A stretch of DNA of 64,000 nt. Source: Cervus elaphus (taxonomy: Eukaryota; Chordata; Mammalia; Artiodactyla; Cervidae). Positions 9,746 to 21,722 of the stretch are shown here, piece by piece. The position numbers and the translations under genes are program-made. Below the pieces are notes generated by a model. It ran no database searches. It saw nothing but the letters and a program-made list of their open reading frames with translations, and had not been told where the DNA came from. Numbering within the stretch: position 1 is the first letter of the stretch; every line of letters starts with the position of its first letter. The stretch lies in NCBI RefSeq assembly GCF_910594005.1, contig NW_025316716.1, positions 310,001 through 374,000 on the forward strand, read 5' to 3'.

Positions 9746-12700
9746 AAAAAAAAAAAGAAAGACCAGGAGCATGAAAAGGTGTGAAAAATGCGAGGAGAAA
9801 AAAAAAAAAAAAAAAGACCAGGAGTATGAAAATGTGTGAAAAATGCGAGGAGCAAAAAAAAAAAAAAAAAAGACCAGGAACATGAAAAGGTGTGAAAAAT
9901 GCGAGGAGCAAAAAAAAAAAAAGAAAGACCAGGAGCATGAAAAGGTGTGAAAAATGCGACGAGCATGAAAAGTTGTGAAAAATGCGAGGAGCATGAAGAG
10001 ATGTGAAAAATGCGAGGAGCATGAAAAGGTGTGAAAAATTCGAGGAGCAAAAAAAAAAAAAAAGACCAGGAGCATGAAAATGTGTGAAAAATGCGAGGAG
10101 CAAAAAAAAAAAAAAAAAAAAAGACCAGGAGCATAAAATGTGTGAAAAATGCGAGGAGCAAAAAAAAAAAAAAAAGAAAGAAAGAAAGCCAGGAGCATGA
10201 AAAGGTGTGAAAAATTCGAGGAGCATGAAAAGGTGTGAAAAATGCGTGGAAAAAAAAAAAAAGACCAGGAACATGAAAAGGTGTGAAAAATGCGAGGAGC
10301 AAAAAAAAAAAAAGGAAGACCAGGAGCATTAACAGGTGTGAAAAATGCGGGGAGCAAAAAAAAAAAAAACAAAGACCAGGAGCATGAAAAGGTGTGAAAA
10401 ATGCGACGAACATGAAAAGTGGTGAAAAATGTGAGGAGCATGAAGAGGTGTGAAAAATGCGAGGAGCATGAAAAGGTGTGAAAAATGCGACGAGCATGAA
10501 AAGTTGTGAAAAATGCGAGGAGCAAAAAAAAAAAAAAAAAAAAAAAAGACCAGGAGAAGGAAAAAGTGTGAAAAATGGGAGGAGCAAAAAAAAAAAAAAA
10601 AAAAAGAAAGACCAGGAGCATGAAAAGGTGTGAAAAATGCGAGGAGCAAAAAAAATAAAAAAAAGAAAGAAAGAAAGACCAGGAGCATGAAAAGGTGTGA
10701 AAAATGTGAGGAGCAAAAAAAAAAAAAAAAAAAAGAAAGACCAGGAGCATGAAAAGGTGTGAAAAATGCGACGAGCATGAAAAGTGGTGAAAAATGTGAG
10801 GAGCATGAAGAGGTGTGAAAAATGCGAGGAGCATGAAAAGGTGTGAAAAATGCGACGAGCATGAAAAGTGGTGAAAAATGTGAGGAGCATGAAGAGGTGT
10901 GAAAAATGCGAGGAGCATGAAAAGGTGTGAAAAATGCGACGAGCATGAAAAGTTGTGAAAAATGCGAGGAGCAAAAAAAAAAAAAAAAAAAAAGAAAGAC
11001 CAGGAGCATGAAAATGTGTGAAAAATGCGAGGAGCAAAAAAAAAAAAAAAAAAAAGACCAAGAACATGAAAAGGTGTGAAAAATGCGAGGAGCAAAAAAA
11101 AAAAAAAAAAGAAAGAAAGAAAGACCAGGAGCATGAAAAGGTGTGAAAAATGCGATGAGCATGAAAAGTTGTGAAAAATGCGAGGAGCATGAAAAGGTGT
11201 GAAAAATGCGAGGAGGATGAAAAGGTGTGAAAAATGCGAGGAGCAAAAAAAAAAAAAAAAAGACCAGGAGCATGAAAAGGTGTGAAAAATGCGAGGAGAA
11301 AAAAAAAAAAAAGACCAGGAGCATGAAAAGGTGTGAAAAATGCGAGGAAAAAAAAAAAAAAAAAAGACCAGGAGCATGAAAAGGTGTGAAAAATGCGAGG
11401 AGCAAAAAAAAAAAAAAAAAAAGAAAGACCAGGAGCATTAAAAGGTGTGAAAAATGCGGGGAGCAAAAAAAAAAAAAACAAAGACCAGGAGCATGAAAAG
11501 GTGTGAAAAATGCGACGAGCATGAAAAGTAGTGAAAAATGCGAGGAGCATGAAGAGGTGTGAAAAATGCGAGGAGCATGAAAAGGTGTGAAAAATGCGAG
11601 GAGCAAAAAAAAAAAAAAAGACCAGGAACATGAAAAGGTGTGAAAAATGCGAGGAGCAAAAAAAATAAAAAAAAGAAAGAAAGAAAGACCAGGAGCATGA
11701 AAAGGTGTGAAAAATGCGAGGAGCAAAAAAAAAAAGAAAGACCAGGAGCATGAAAAGGTGTGAAAAATGCGAGGAGCAAAAAAAAAAAAAAAAAGACCAG
11801 GAGTATGAAAATGTGTGAAAAATGCGAGGAGCAAAAAAAAAAAAAAAAAGACCAGGAACATGAAAAGGTGTGAAAAATGCGAGGAGCAAAAAAAAAAAAA
11901 GAAAGACCAGGAGCATGAAAAGGTGTGAAAAATGCGACGAGCATGAAAAGTTGTGAAAAATGCGAGGAGCATGAAGAGATGTGAAAAATGCGAGGAGCAT
12001 GAAAAGGTGTGAAAAATTCGAGGAGCAAAAAAAAAAAAAAAGACCAGGAGCATGAAAATGTGTGAAAAATGCGAGGAGCAAAAAAAAAAAAAAAAAAAAG
12101 ACCAGGAGCATAAAATGTGTGAAAAATGCGAGGAGCAAAAAAAAAAAAAAAAGAAAGAAAGAAAGCCAGGAGCATGAAAAGGTGTGAAAAATTCGAGGAG
12201 CATGAAAAGGTGTGAAAAATGCGTGGAAAAAAAAAAAAAGACCAGGAACATGAAAAGGTGTGAAAAATGCGAGGAGCAAAAAAAAAAAAAGGAAGACCAG
12301 GAGCATTAACAGGTGTGAAAAATGCGGGGAGCAAAAAAAAAAAAAACAAAGACCAGGAGCATGAAAAGGTGTGAAAAATGCGACGAACATGAAAAGTGGT
12401 GAAAAATGTGAGGAGCATGAAGAGGTGTGAAAAATGCGAGGAGCATGAAAAGGTGTGAAAAATGCGACGAGCATGAAAAGTTGTGAAAAATGCGAGGAGC
12501 AAAAAAAAAAAAAAAAAAAAGAAAGACCAGGAGCATGAAAAGGTGTGAAAAATGCGAGGAGCAAAAAAAATAAAAAAAAGAAAGAAAGAAAGACCAGGAG
12601 CATGAAAAGGTGTGAAAAATGCGAGGAGCAAAAAAAAAAAAAAAAAAAAGAAAGACCAGGAACATGAAAAGGGGTGAAAAATGCGAGGAGCAAAAAAAAT

Positions 12701-14010
12701 AAAAAAAAGAAAGAAAGAAAGACCAGGAGCATGAAAAGGTGTGAAAAATGTGAGGAGCAAAAAAAAAAAAAAAAAAAAGAAAGACCAGGAGCATGAAAAG
12801 GTGTGAAAAATGCGACGAGCATGAAAAGTGGTGAAAAATGTGAGGAGCATGAAGAGGTGTGAAAAATGCGAGGAGCATGAAAAGGTGTGAAAAATGCGAC
12901 GAGCATGAAAAGTGGTGAAAAATGTGAGGAGCATGAAGAGGTGTGAAAAATGCGAGGAGCATGAAAAGGTGTGAAAAATGCGACGAGCATGAAAAGTTGT
13001 GAAAAATGCGAGGAGCAAAAAAAAAAAAAAAAAAAAAGAAAGACCAGGAGCATTAAAAGGTGTGAAAAATGCGAGGAGCAAAAAAAAAAAAGACCAGGAG
13101 TATGAAAATGTGTGAAAAATGCGAGGAGCAAAAAAAAAAAAAAAAAGACCAGGAACATGAAAAGGTGTGAAAAATGCGAGGAGCAAAAAAAAAAAAAGAA
13201 AGACCAGGAGCATGAAAAGGTGTGAAAAATGCGACGAGCATGAAAAGTTGTGAAAAATGCGAGGAGCATGAAGAGATGTGAAAAATGCGAGGAGCATGAA
13301 AAGGTGTGAAAAATTCGAGGAGCAAAAAAAAAAAAAAAGACCAGGAGCATGAAAAAGTGTGAAAAATGCGAGGAGCAAAAAAAAAAAAAAAAAAAAAAAG
13401 ACCAGGAGCAAAAAATGTGTGAAAAATGCGAGGAGCAAAAAAAAAAAAAAAAGAAAGAAAGAAAGCCAGGAGCATGAAAAGGTGTGAAAAATGCGAGGAG
13501 CATGAAAAGGTGTGAAAAATGCGTGGAAAAAAAAAAAAAGACCAGGAACATGAAAAGGTGTGAAAAATGCGAGGAGCAAAAAAAAAAAAAGGAAGACCAC
13601 GAGCATTAACAGGTGTGAAAAATGCGGGGAGCAAAAAAAAAAAAAACAAAGACCAGGAGCATGAAAAGGTGTGAAAAATGCGACGAACATGAAAAGTGGT
13701 GAAAAATGTGAGGAGCATGAAGAGGTGTGAAAAATGCGAGGAGCATGAAAAGGTGTGAAAAATGCGACGAGCATGAAAAGTTGTGAAAAATGCGAGGAGC
13801 AAAAAAAAAAAAAAAAAAAAGAAAGACCAGGAGCATGAAAAGGTGTGAAAAATGCGAGGAGCAAAAAAAATAAAAAAAAGAAAGACCAGGAGCATGAAAA
13901 GGTGTGAAAAATGCGAGGAGCAAAAAAAAAAAAAAAAAAAAGAAAGACCAGGAGCATGAAAAGGTGTGAAAAATGCGAGGAGCAAAAAAAATAAAAAAAA
14001 GAAAGAAAGA
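8961..14010 (+). repeat. 8.96-kb long-range repeat, copy 2
   Basis: It contains modules 9459 (B, 870), 10329 (A, 1,109), 11438 (B, 868), 12306 (truncated A, 747), 13053 (recombinant B, 553) and the first part of 13606. Their lengths match copy 1 (871, 1,110, 869, 746, 553). Copy-specific changes include GAGAAGGAAAAAG with ATGGGAGG near 10,554-10,580, AGGGGTG near 12,671 and CAAAAAATG near 13,410. Past about 14,010 it continues with an ordinary A tetrad where copy 1 breaks. Confidence 0.87.
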
Positions 14011-14774
14011 AAGACCAGGAGCATGAAAAGGTGTGAAAAATGTGAGGAGCAAAAAAAAAAAAAAAAAAAAGAAAGACCAGGAGCATGAAAAGGTGTGAAA
14101 AATGCGACGAGCATGAAAAGTGGTGAAAAATGTGAGGAGCATGAAGAGGTGTGAAAAATGCGAGGAGCATGAAAAGGTGTGAAAAATGCGACGAGCATGA
14201 AAAGTGGTGAAAAATGTGAGGAGCATGAAGAGGTGTGAAAAATGCGAGGAGCATGAAAAGGTGTGAAAAATGCGACGAGCATGAAAAGTTGTGAAAAATG
14301 CGAGGAGCAAAAAAAAAAAAAAAAAAAAAGAAAGACCAGGAGCATGAAAAGGTGTGAAAAATGCGAGGAGCAAAAAAAAAAAAAAAAAAAAAAGACCAAG
14401 AAAATGAAAAGGAGTGAAAAATGCGAGGAGCAAAAAAAAAAAAAAAAAGAAAGAAAGAAAGACCAGGAGCATGAAAAGGTGTGAAAAATGCGATGAGCAT
14501 GAAAAGTTGTGAAAAATGCGAGGAGCATGAAAAGGTGTGAAAAATGCGAGGAGGATGAAAAGGTGTGAAAAATGCGAGGAGCAAAAAAAAAAAAAAAAAG
14601 ACCAGGAGCATGAAAAGGTGTGAAAAATGCGAGGAGAAAAAAAAAAAAAAGACCAGGAGCATGAAAAGGTGTGAAAAATGCGAGGAAAAAAAAAAAAAAA
14701 AAGACCAGGAGCATGAAAAGGTGTGAAAAATGCGAGGAGCAAAAAAAAAAAAAAAAAAAGAAAGACCAGGAGCA
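13606..14774 (+). repeat. Full A module (1,169 bp)
   Basis: It has the ACCACGAGC head variant shared with 4647, a T-linker with a single GAAA, a second T-linker, the eight-core run and a full A tail. The AAGAACATG unit near 14,400 is altered to AAGAAAATG with GGAGTG. Unlike its partner at 4647 it is not interrupted, so it probably shows the sequence copy 1 had before its junction at 5,056. Confidence 0.83.
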
Positions 14775-16712
14775 TTAAAAGGTGTGAAAAATGCGGGGAG
14801 CAAAAAAAAAAAAAACAAAGACCAGGAGCATGAAAAGGTGTGAAAAATGCGACGAGCATGAAAAGTAGAGAAAAATGCGAGGAGCATGAAGAGGTGTGAA
14901 AAATGCGAGGAGCATGAAAAGGTGTGAAAAATGCGAGGAGCAAAAAAAAAAAAAAAAGACCAGGAACATGAAAAGGTGTGAAAAATGCGAGGAGCAAAAA
15001 AAATAAAAAAAAGAAAGAAAGAAAGACCAGGAGCATGAAAAGGTGTGAAAAATGCGAGGAGCAAAAAAAAAAAGAAAGACCAGGAGCATGAAAAGGTGTG
15101 AAAAATGCGAGGAGAAAAAAAAAAAAAAAAAAAGACCAGGAGAAGGAAAATGTGTGAAAAATGCGAGGAGCAAAAAAAAAAAAAAAAAGACCAGGAACAT
15201 GAAAAGGTGTGAAAAATGCGAGGAGCAAAAAAAAAAAAAGAAAGACCAGGAGCATGAAAAGGTGTGAAAAATGCGACGAGCATGAAAAGTTGTGAAAAAT
15301 GCGAGGAGCATGAAGAGATGTGAAAAATGCGAGGAGCATGAAAAGGTGTGAAAAATTCGAGGAGCAAAAAAAAAAAAAAAGACCAGGAGCATGAAAATGT
15401 GTGAAAAATGCGAGGAGCAAAAAAAAAAAAAAAAAAAAGACCAGGAGCATAAAATGTGTGAAAAATGCGAGGAGCAAAAAAAAAAAAAAAAGAAAGAAAG
15501 AAAGCCAGGAGCATGAAAAGGTGTGAAAAATTCGAGGAGCATGAAAAGGTGTGAAAAATGCGTGGAAAAAAAAAAAAAGACCAGGAACATGAAAAGGTGT
15601 GAAAAATGCGAGGAGCAAAAAAAAAAAAAGGAAGACCAGGAGCATTAACAGGTGTGAAAAATGCGGGGAGCAAAAAAAAAAAAAAACAAAGACCAGGAGC
15701 ATGAAAAGGTGTGAAAAATGCGACGAACATGAAAAGTGGTGAAAAATGTGAGGAGCATGAAGAGGTGTGAAAAATGCGAGGAGCATGAAAAGGTGTGAAA
15801 AATGCGACGAGCATGAAAAGTTGTGAAAAATGCGAGGAGCAAAAAAAAAAAAAAAAAAAAGAAAGACCAGGAGCATGAAAAGGTGTGAAAAATGCGAGGA
15901 GCAAAAAAAATAAAAAAAAGAAAGAAAGAAAGACCAGGAGCATGAAAAGGTGTGAAAAATGCGAGGAGCAAAAAAAAAAAAAAAAAAAAGAAAGACCAGG
16001 AGCATGAAAAGGTGTGAAAAATGCGAGGAGCAAAAAAAATAAAAAAAAGAAAGAAAGAAAGACCAGGAGCATGAAAAGGTGTGAAAAATGTGAGGAGCAA
16101 AAAAAAAAAAAAAAAAAAAGAAAGACCAGGAGCATGAAAAGGTGTGAAAAATGCGACGAGCATGAAAAGTGGTGAAAAATGTGAGGAGCATGAAGAGGTG
16201 TGAAAAATACGACGAGCATGAAAAGTTGTGAAAAATGCGAGGAGCAAAAAAAAAAAAAAAAAAAAAGAAAGACCAGGAGCATGAAAATGTGTGAAAAAAG
16301 CGAGGAGCAAAAAAAAAAAAAAAAAAAAAGACCAAGAACATGAAAAGGTGTGAAAAATGCGAGGAGCAAAAAAAAAAAAAGAAAGAAAGAAAGAAAGACC
16401 AGGAGCATGAAAAGGTGTGAAAAATGCGATGAGCATGAAAAGTTGTGAAAAATGCGAGGAGCATGAAAAGGTGTGAAAAATGCGAGGAGGATGAAAAGGT
16501 GTGAAAAATGCGAGGAGCAAAAAAAAAAAAAAAAAAGACCAGGAGCATGAAAAGGTGTGAAAAATGCGAGGAGAAAAAAAAAAAAAAGACCAGGAGCATG
16601 AAAAGGTGTGAAAAATGCGAGGAAAAAAAAAAAAAAAAAAGACCAGGAGCATGAAAAGGTGTGAAAAATGCGAGGAGCAAAAAAAAAAAAAAAAAAAGAA
16701 AGACCAGGAGCA
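14775..16712 (+). repeat. BA dimer (870 + 1,068 bp)
   Basis: The B module 14775-15644 has AAAAGTAGAG near 14,866 (a change within AAAAGTAGTG) and GAGAAGGAAAATG near 15,143. The A module 15645-16712 lacks four consecutive 28-bp cores near 16,205: GAAGAGGTG runs directly into ACGAGC...GTTGTG, with TACGACG at the join. This accounts for its shortness against the 1,174-bp form (1,174 minus 112 is 1,062, close to the observed 1,068). Confidence 0.83.
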
Positions 16713-18250
16713 TTAAAAGGTGTGAAAAATGCGGGGAGCAAAAAAAAAAAAAAACAAAGACCAGGAGCATGAAAAGGTGTGAAAAATGCGACGAGCATGA
16801 AAAGTAGTGAAAAATGCGAGGAGCATGAAGAGGTGTGAAAAATGCGAGGAGCATGAAAAGGTGTGAAAAATGCGAGGAGCAAAAAAAAAAAAAAAGACCA
16901 GGAACATGAAAAGGTGTGAAAAATGCGAGGAGCAAAAAAAATAAAAAAAAGAAAGAAAGAAAGACCAGGAGCATGAAAAGGTGTGAAAAATGCGAGGAGC
17001 AAAAAAAAAAAGAAAGACCAGGAGCATGAAAAGGTGTGAAAAATGCGAGGAGCAAAAAAAATAAAAAAAAGAAAGAAAGAAAGACCAGGAGCATGAAAAG
17101 GTGTGAAAAATGTGAGGAGCAAAAAAAAAAAAAAAAAAAAGAAAGACCAGGAGCATGAAAAGGTGTGAAAAATGCGACGAGCATGAAAAGTGGTGAAAAA
17201 TGTGAGGAGCATGAAGAGGTGTGAAAAATGCGAGGAGCATGAAAAGGTGTGAAAAATGCGACGAGCATGAAAAGTGGTGAAAAATGTGAGGAGCATGAAG
17301 AGGTGTGAAAAATGCGAGGAGCATGAAAAGGTGTGAAAAATGCGACGAGCATGAAAAGTTGTGAAAAATGCGAGGAGCAAAAAAAAAAAAAAAAAAAAAG
17401 AAAGACCAGGAGCATGAAAAGGTGTGAAAAATGCGAGGAGCAAAAAAAATAAAAAAAAGAAAGAAAGAAAGACCAGGAGCATGAAAAGGTGTGAAAAATG
17501 CGAGGAGCAAAAAAAAAAAAAAAAAAAAGAAAGACCAGGAGCATGAAAAGGTGTGAAAAATGCGAGGAGCAAAAAAAATAAAAAAAAGAAAGAAAGAAAG
17601 ACCAGGAGCATGAAAAGGTGTGAAAAATGTGAGGAGCAAAAAAAAAAAAAAAAAAAAGAAAGACCAGGAGCATGAAAAGGTGTGAAAAATGCGACGAGCA
17701 TGAAAAGTGGTGAAAAATGTGAGGAGCATGAAGAGGTGTGAAAAATGCGACGAGCATGAAAAGTTGTGAAAAATGCGAGGAGCAAAAAAAAAAAAAAAAA
17801 AAAAGAAAGACCAGGAGCATGAAAATGTGTGAAAAATGCGAGGAGCAAAAAAAAAAAAAAAAAAAAAGACCAAGAACATGAAAAGGTGTGAAAAATGCGA
17901 GGAGCAAAAAAAAAAAAAAAAAGAAAGAAAGAAAGACCAGGAGCATGAAAAGGTGTGAAAAATGCGATGAGCATGAAAAGTTGTGAAAAATGCGAGGAGC
18001 ATGAAAAGGTGTGAAAAATGCGAGGAGGATGAAAAGGTGTGAAAAATGCGAGGAGCAAAAAAAAAAAAAAAAAGACCAGGAGCATGAAAAGGTGTGAAAA
18101 ATGCGAGGAGAAAAAAAAAAAAAAGACCAGGAGCATGAAAAGGTGTGAAAAATGCGAGGAAAAAAAAAAAAAAAAAAGACCAGGAGCATGAAAAGGTGTG
18201 AAAAATGCGAGGAGCAAAAAAAAAAAAAAAAAAAAGAAAGACCAGGAGCA
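16713..18250 (+). repeat. B-front/A-body chimera (1,538 bp)
   Basis: It opens with a TTAAAAGG head and AAAAGTAGTG. After about 17,050 it continues with T-linkers, an eight-core run and a second T-linker series, ending in a complete A tail. A B head is therefore followed by A body sequence and then by another B head at 18251. The short GAAGAGGTG to ACGAGC...GTTG join seen near 16,205 recurs near 17,745. Confidence 0.8.
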
Positions 18251-19333
18251 TTAAAAGGTGTGAAAAATGCGGGGAGCAAAAAAAAAAAAAACAAAGACCA
18301 GGAGCATGAAAAGGTGTGAAAAATGCGACGAGCATGAAAAGTAGTGAAAAATGCGAGGAGCATGAAGAGGTGTGAAAAATGCGAGGAGCATGAAAAGGTG
18401 TGAAAAATGCGAGGAGCAAAAAAAAAAAAAAAGACCAGGAACATGAAAAGGTGTGAAAAATGCGAGGAGCAAAAAAAATAAAAAAAAGAAAGAAAGAAAG
18501 ACCAGGAGCATGAAAAGGTGTGAAAAATGCGAGGAGCAAAAAAAAAAAGAAAGACCAGGAGCATGAAAAGGTGTGAAAAATGCGAGGAGCAAAAAAAAAA
18601 AAAAAAAGACCAGGAGTATGAAAATGTGTGAAAAATGCGAGGAGCAAAAAAAAAAAAAAAAAGACCAGGAACATGAAAAGGTGTGAAAAATGCGAGGAGC
18701 AAAAAAAAAAAAAGAAAGACCAGGAGCATGAAAAGGTGTGAAAAATGCGACGAGCATGAAAAGTTGTGAAAAATGCGAGGAGCATGAAGAGATGTGAAAA
18801 ATGCGAGGAGCATGAAAAGGTGTGAAAAATTCGAGGAGCAAAAAAAAAAAAAAAGACCAGGAGCATGAAAATGTGTGAAAAATGCGAGGAGCAAAAAAAA
18901 AAAAAAAAAAAAGACCAGGAGCATAAAATGTGTGAAAAATGCGAGGAGCAAAAAAAAAAAAAAAAGAAAGAAAGAAAGCCAGGAGCATGAAAAGGTGTGA
19001 AAAATTCGAGGAGCATGAAAAGGTGTGAAAAATGCGTGGAAAAAAAAAAAAAGACCAGGAACATGAAAAGGTGTGAAAAATGCGAGGAGCAAAAAAAAAA
19101 AAAGGAAGACCAGGAGCATTAACAGGTGTGAAAAATGCGGGGAGCAAAAAAAAAAAAAAAAAAGACCAGGAGCATGAAAAGGTGTGAAAAATGCGACGAA
19201 CATGAAAAGTGGTGAAAAATGTGAGGAGCATGAAGAGGTGTGAAAAATGCGTGGAAAAAAAAAAAAAGACCAGGAACATGAAAAGGTGTGAAAAATGCGA
19301 GGAGCAAAAAAAAAAAAAGGAAGACCAGGAGCA
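18251..19333 (+). repeat. B module followed by a collapsed 215-bp mini-module
   Basis: 18251-19118 is a normal 868-bp B module. 19119-19333 starts as an A module (TTAACAGG, GCGGGG, ACGAACATG, AAAAGTGGTG, GAAGAGGTG). It then passes within one monomer to GCGTGGAAAA, the B-module end, and straight to the next head. A single deletion of roughly 1.77 kb (the rest of an A plus most of a B) would explain it. The head at 19119 also lacks the C after the A-run. It is the shortest module in the window. Confidence 0.83.
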
Positions 19334-20550
19334 TTAACAGGTGTGAAAAATGCGGGGAGCAAAAAAAAAAAAAACAAAGACCAGGAGCATGAAAAGGTGT
19401 GAAAAATGCGACGAGCATGAAAAGTTGTGAAAAATGCGAGGAGCAAAAAAAAAAAAAAAAAAAAGAAAGACCAGGAGCATGAAAAGGTGTGAAAAATGCG
19501 AGGAGCAAAAAAAATAAAAAAAAGAAAGAAAGAAAGACCAGGAGCATGAAAAGGTGTGAAAAATGCGAGGAGCAAAAAAAAAAAAAAAAAAAAGAAAGAC
19601 CAGGAACATGAAAAGGTGTGAAAAATGCGAGGAGCAAAAAAAATAAAAAAAAGAAAGAAAGAAAGACCAGGAGCATGAAAAGGTGTGAAAAATGTGAGGA
19701 GCAAAAAAAAAAAAAAAAAAAAGAAAGACCAGGAGCATGAAAAGGTGTGAAAAATGCGACGAGCATGAAAAGTGGTGAAAAATGTGAGGAGCATGAAGAG
19801 GTGTGAAAAATGCGAGGAGCATGAAAAGGTGTGAAAAATGCGACGAGCATGAAAAGTGGTGAAAAATGTGAGGAGCATGAAGAGGTGTGAAAAATGCGAG
19901 GAGCATGAAAAGGTGTGAAAAATGCGACGAGCATGAAAAGTTGTGAAAAATGTGAGGAGCAAAAAAAAAAAAAAAAAAAGAAAGACCAGGAGCATTAAAA
20001 GGTGTGAAAAATGCGAGGAGCAAAAAAAAAAAAAAAAAGACCAGGAGTATGAAAATGTGTGAAAAATGCGAGGAGCAAAAAAAAAAAAAAAAAGACCAGG
20101 AACATGAAAAGGTGTGAAAAATGCGAGGAGCAAAAAAAAAAAAAGAAAGACCAGGAGCATGAAAAGGTGTGAAAAATGCGACGAGCATGAAAAGTTGTGA
20201 AAAATGCGAGGAGCATGAAGAGATGTGAAAAATGCGAGGAGCATGAAAAGGTGTGAAAAATTCAAGGAGCAAAAAAAAAAAAAAAGACCAGGAGCATGAA
20301 AATGTGTGAAAAATGCGAGGAGCAAAAAAAAAAAAAAAAAAAAAGACCAGGAGCATAAAATGTGTGAAAAATGCGAGGAGCAAAAAAAAAAAAAAAAGAA
20401 AGAAAGAAAGCCAGGAGCATGAAAAGGTGTGAAAAATGCGAGGAGCATGAAAAGGTGTGAAAAATGCGTGGAAAAAAAAAAAAAGACCAGGAACATGAAA
20501 AGGTGTGAAAAATGCGAGGAGCAAAAAAAAAAAAAGGAAGACCAGGAGCA
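19334..20550 (+). repeat. Shortened A module plus recombinant B module
   Basis: 19334-19994 (661 bp) is like the truncated A at 3348 but 85 bp shorter. The head passes directly to ACGAGC...GTTGTG, so three 28-bp cores are missing. 19995-20550 (556 bp) has a TTAAAAGG head fused to GAGTATGAAAATG, the same recombinant form as 4094 and 13053 but with a longer A-run. A change to TTCAAGG lies near 20,262. Confidence 0.82.
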
Positions 20551-21722
20551 TTAACAGGTGTGAAAAATGCGGGGAGCAAAAAAAAAAAAAAACAAAGACC
20601 AGGAGCATGAAAAGGTGTGAAAAATGCGACGAACATGAAAAGTGGTGAAAAATGTGAGGAGCATGAAGAGGTGTGAAAAATGCGAGGAGCATGAAAAGGT
20701 GTGAAAAATGCGACGAGCATGAAAAGTTGTGAAAAATGCGAGGAGCAAAAAAAAAAAAAAAAAAAAGAAAGACCAGGAGCATGAAAAGGTGTGAAAAATG
20801 CGAGGAGCAAAAAAAATAAAAAAAAGAAAGAAAGAAAGACCAGGAGCATGAAAAGGTGTGAAAAATGCGAGGAGCAAAAAAAAAAAAAAAAAAAAGAAAT
20901 ACCAGGAGCATGAAAAGGTGTGAAAAATGCGAGGAGCAAAAAAAATAAAAAAAAGAAAGAAAGAAAGACCAGGAGCATGAAAAGGTGTGAAAAATGTGAG
21001 GAGCAATAAAAAAAAAAAAAAAAAGAAAGACCAGGAGCATGAAAAGGTGTGAAAAATGCGACGAGCATGAAAAGTGGTGAAAAATGTGAGGAGCATGAAG
21101 AGGTGTGAAAAATGCGAGGAGCATGAAAAGGTGTGAAAAATGCGACGAGCATGAAAAGTGGTGAAAAATGTGAGGAGCATGAAGAGGTGTGAAAAATGCG
21201 AGGAGCATGAAAAGGTGTGAAAAATGCGACGAGCATGAAAAGTTGTGAAAAATGCGAGGAGCAAAAAAAAAAAAAAAAAAAAAAGAAAGACCAGGAGCAT
21301 GAAAATGTGTGAAAAATGCGAGGAGCAAAAAAAAAAAAAGACCAAGAACATGAAAAGGTGTGAAAAATGCGAGGAGCAAAAAAAAAAAAAAAAAGAAAGA
21401 AAGAAAGACCAGGAGCATGAAAAGGTGTGAAAAATGCGATGAGCATGAAAAGTTGTGAAAAATGCGAGGAGCATGAAAAGGTGTGAAAAATGCGAGGAGG
21501 ATGAAAAGGTGTGAAAAATGCGAGGAGCAAAAAAAAAAAAAAAAAAGACCAGGAGCATGAAAAGGTGTGAAAAATGCGAGGAGAAAAAAAAAAAAAAGAC
21601 CAGGAGCATGAAAAGGTGTGAAAAATGCGAGGAAAAAAAAAAAAAAAAAAGACCAGGAGCATGAAAAGGTGTGAAAAATGCGAGGAGCAAAAAAAAAAAA
21701 AAAAAAAGAAAGACCAGGAGCA
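20551..21722 (+). repeat. Last full left-domain A module (1,172 bp)
   Basis: It has the complete A subtype order. Private changes are GAAATACC near 20,897, a T in the A-run near 21,007 and a shortened A13 linker before AAGAACATG near 21,326. After this module the simple left-domain B/A alternation ends. Confidence 0.82.
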
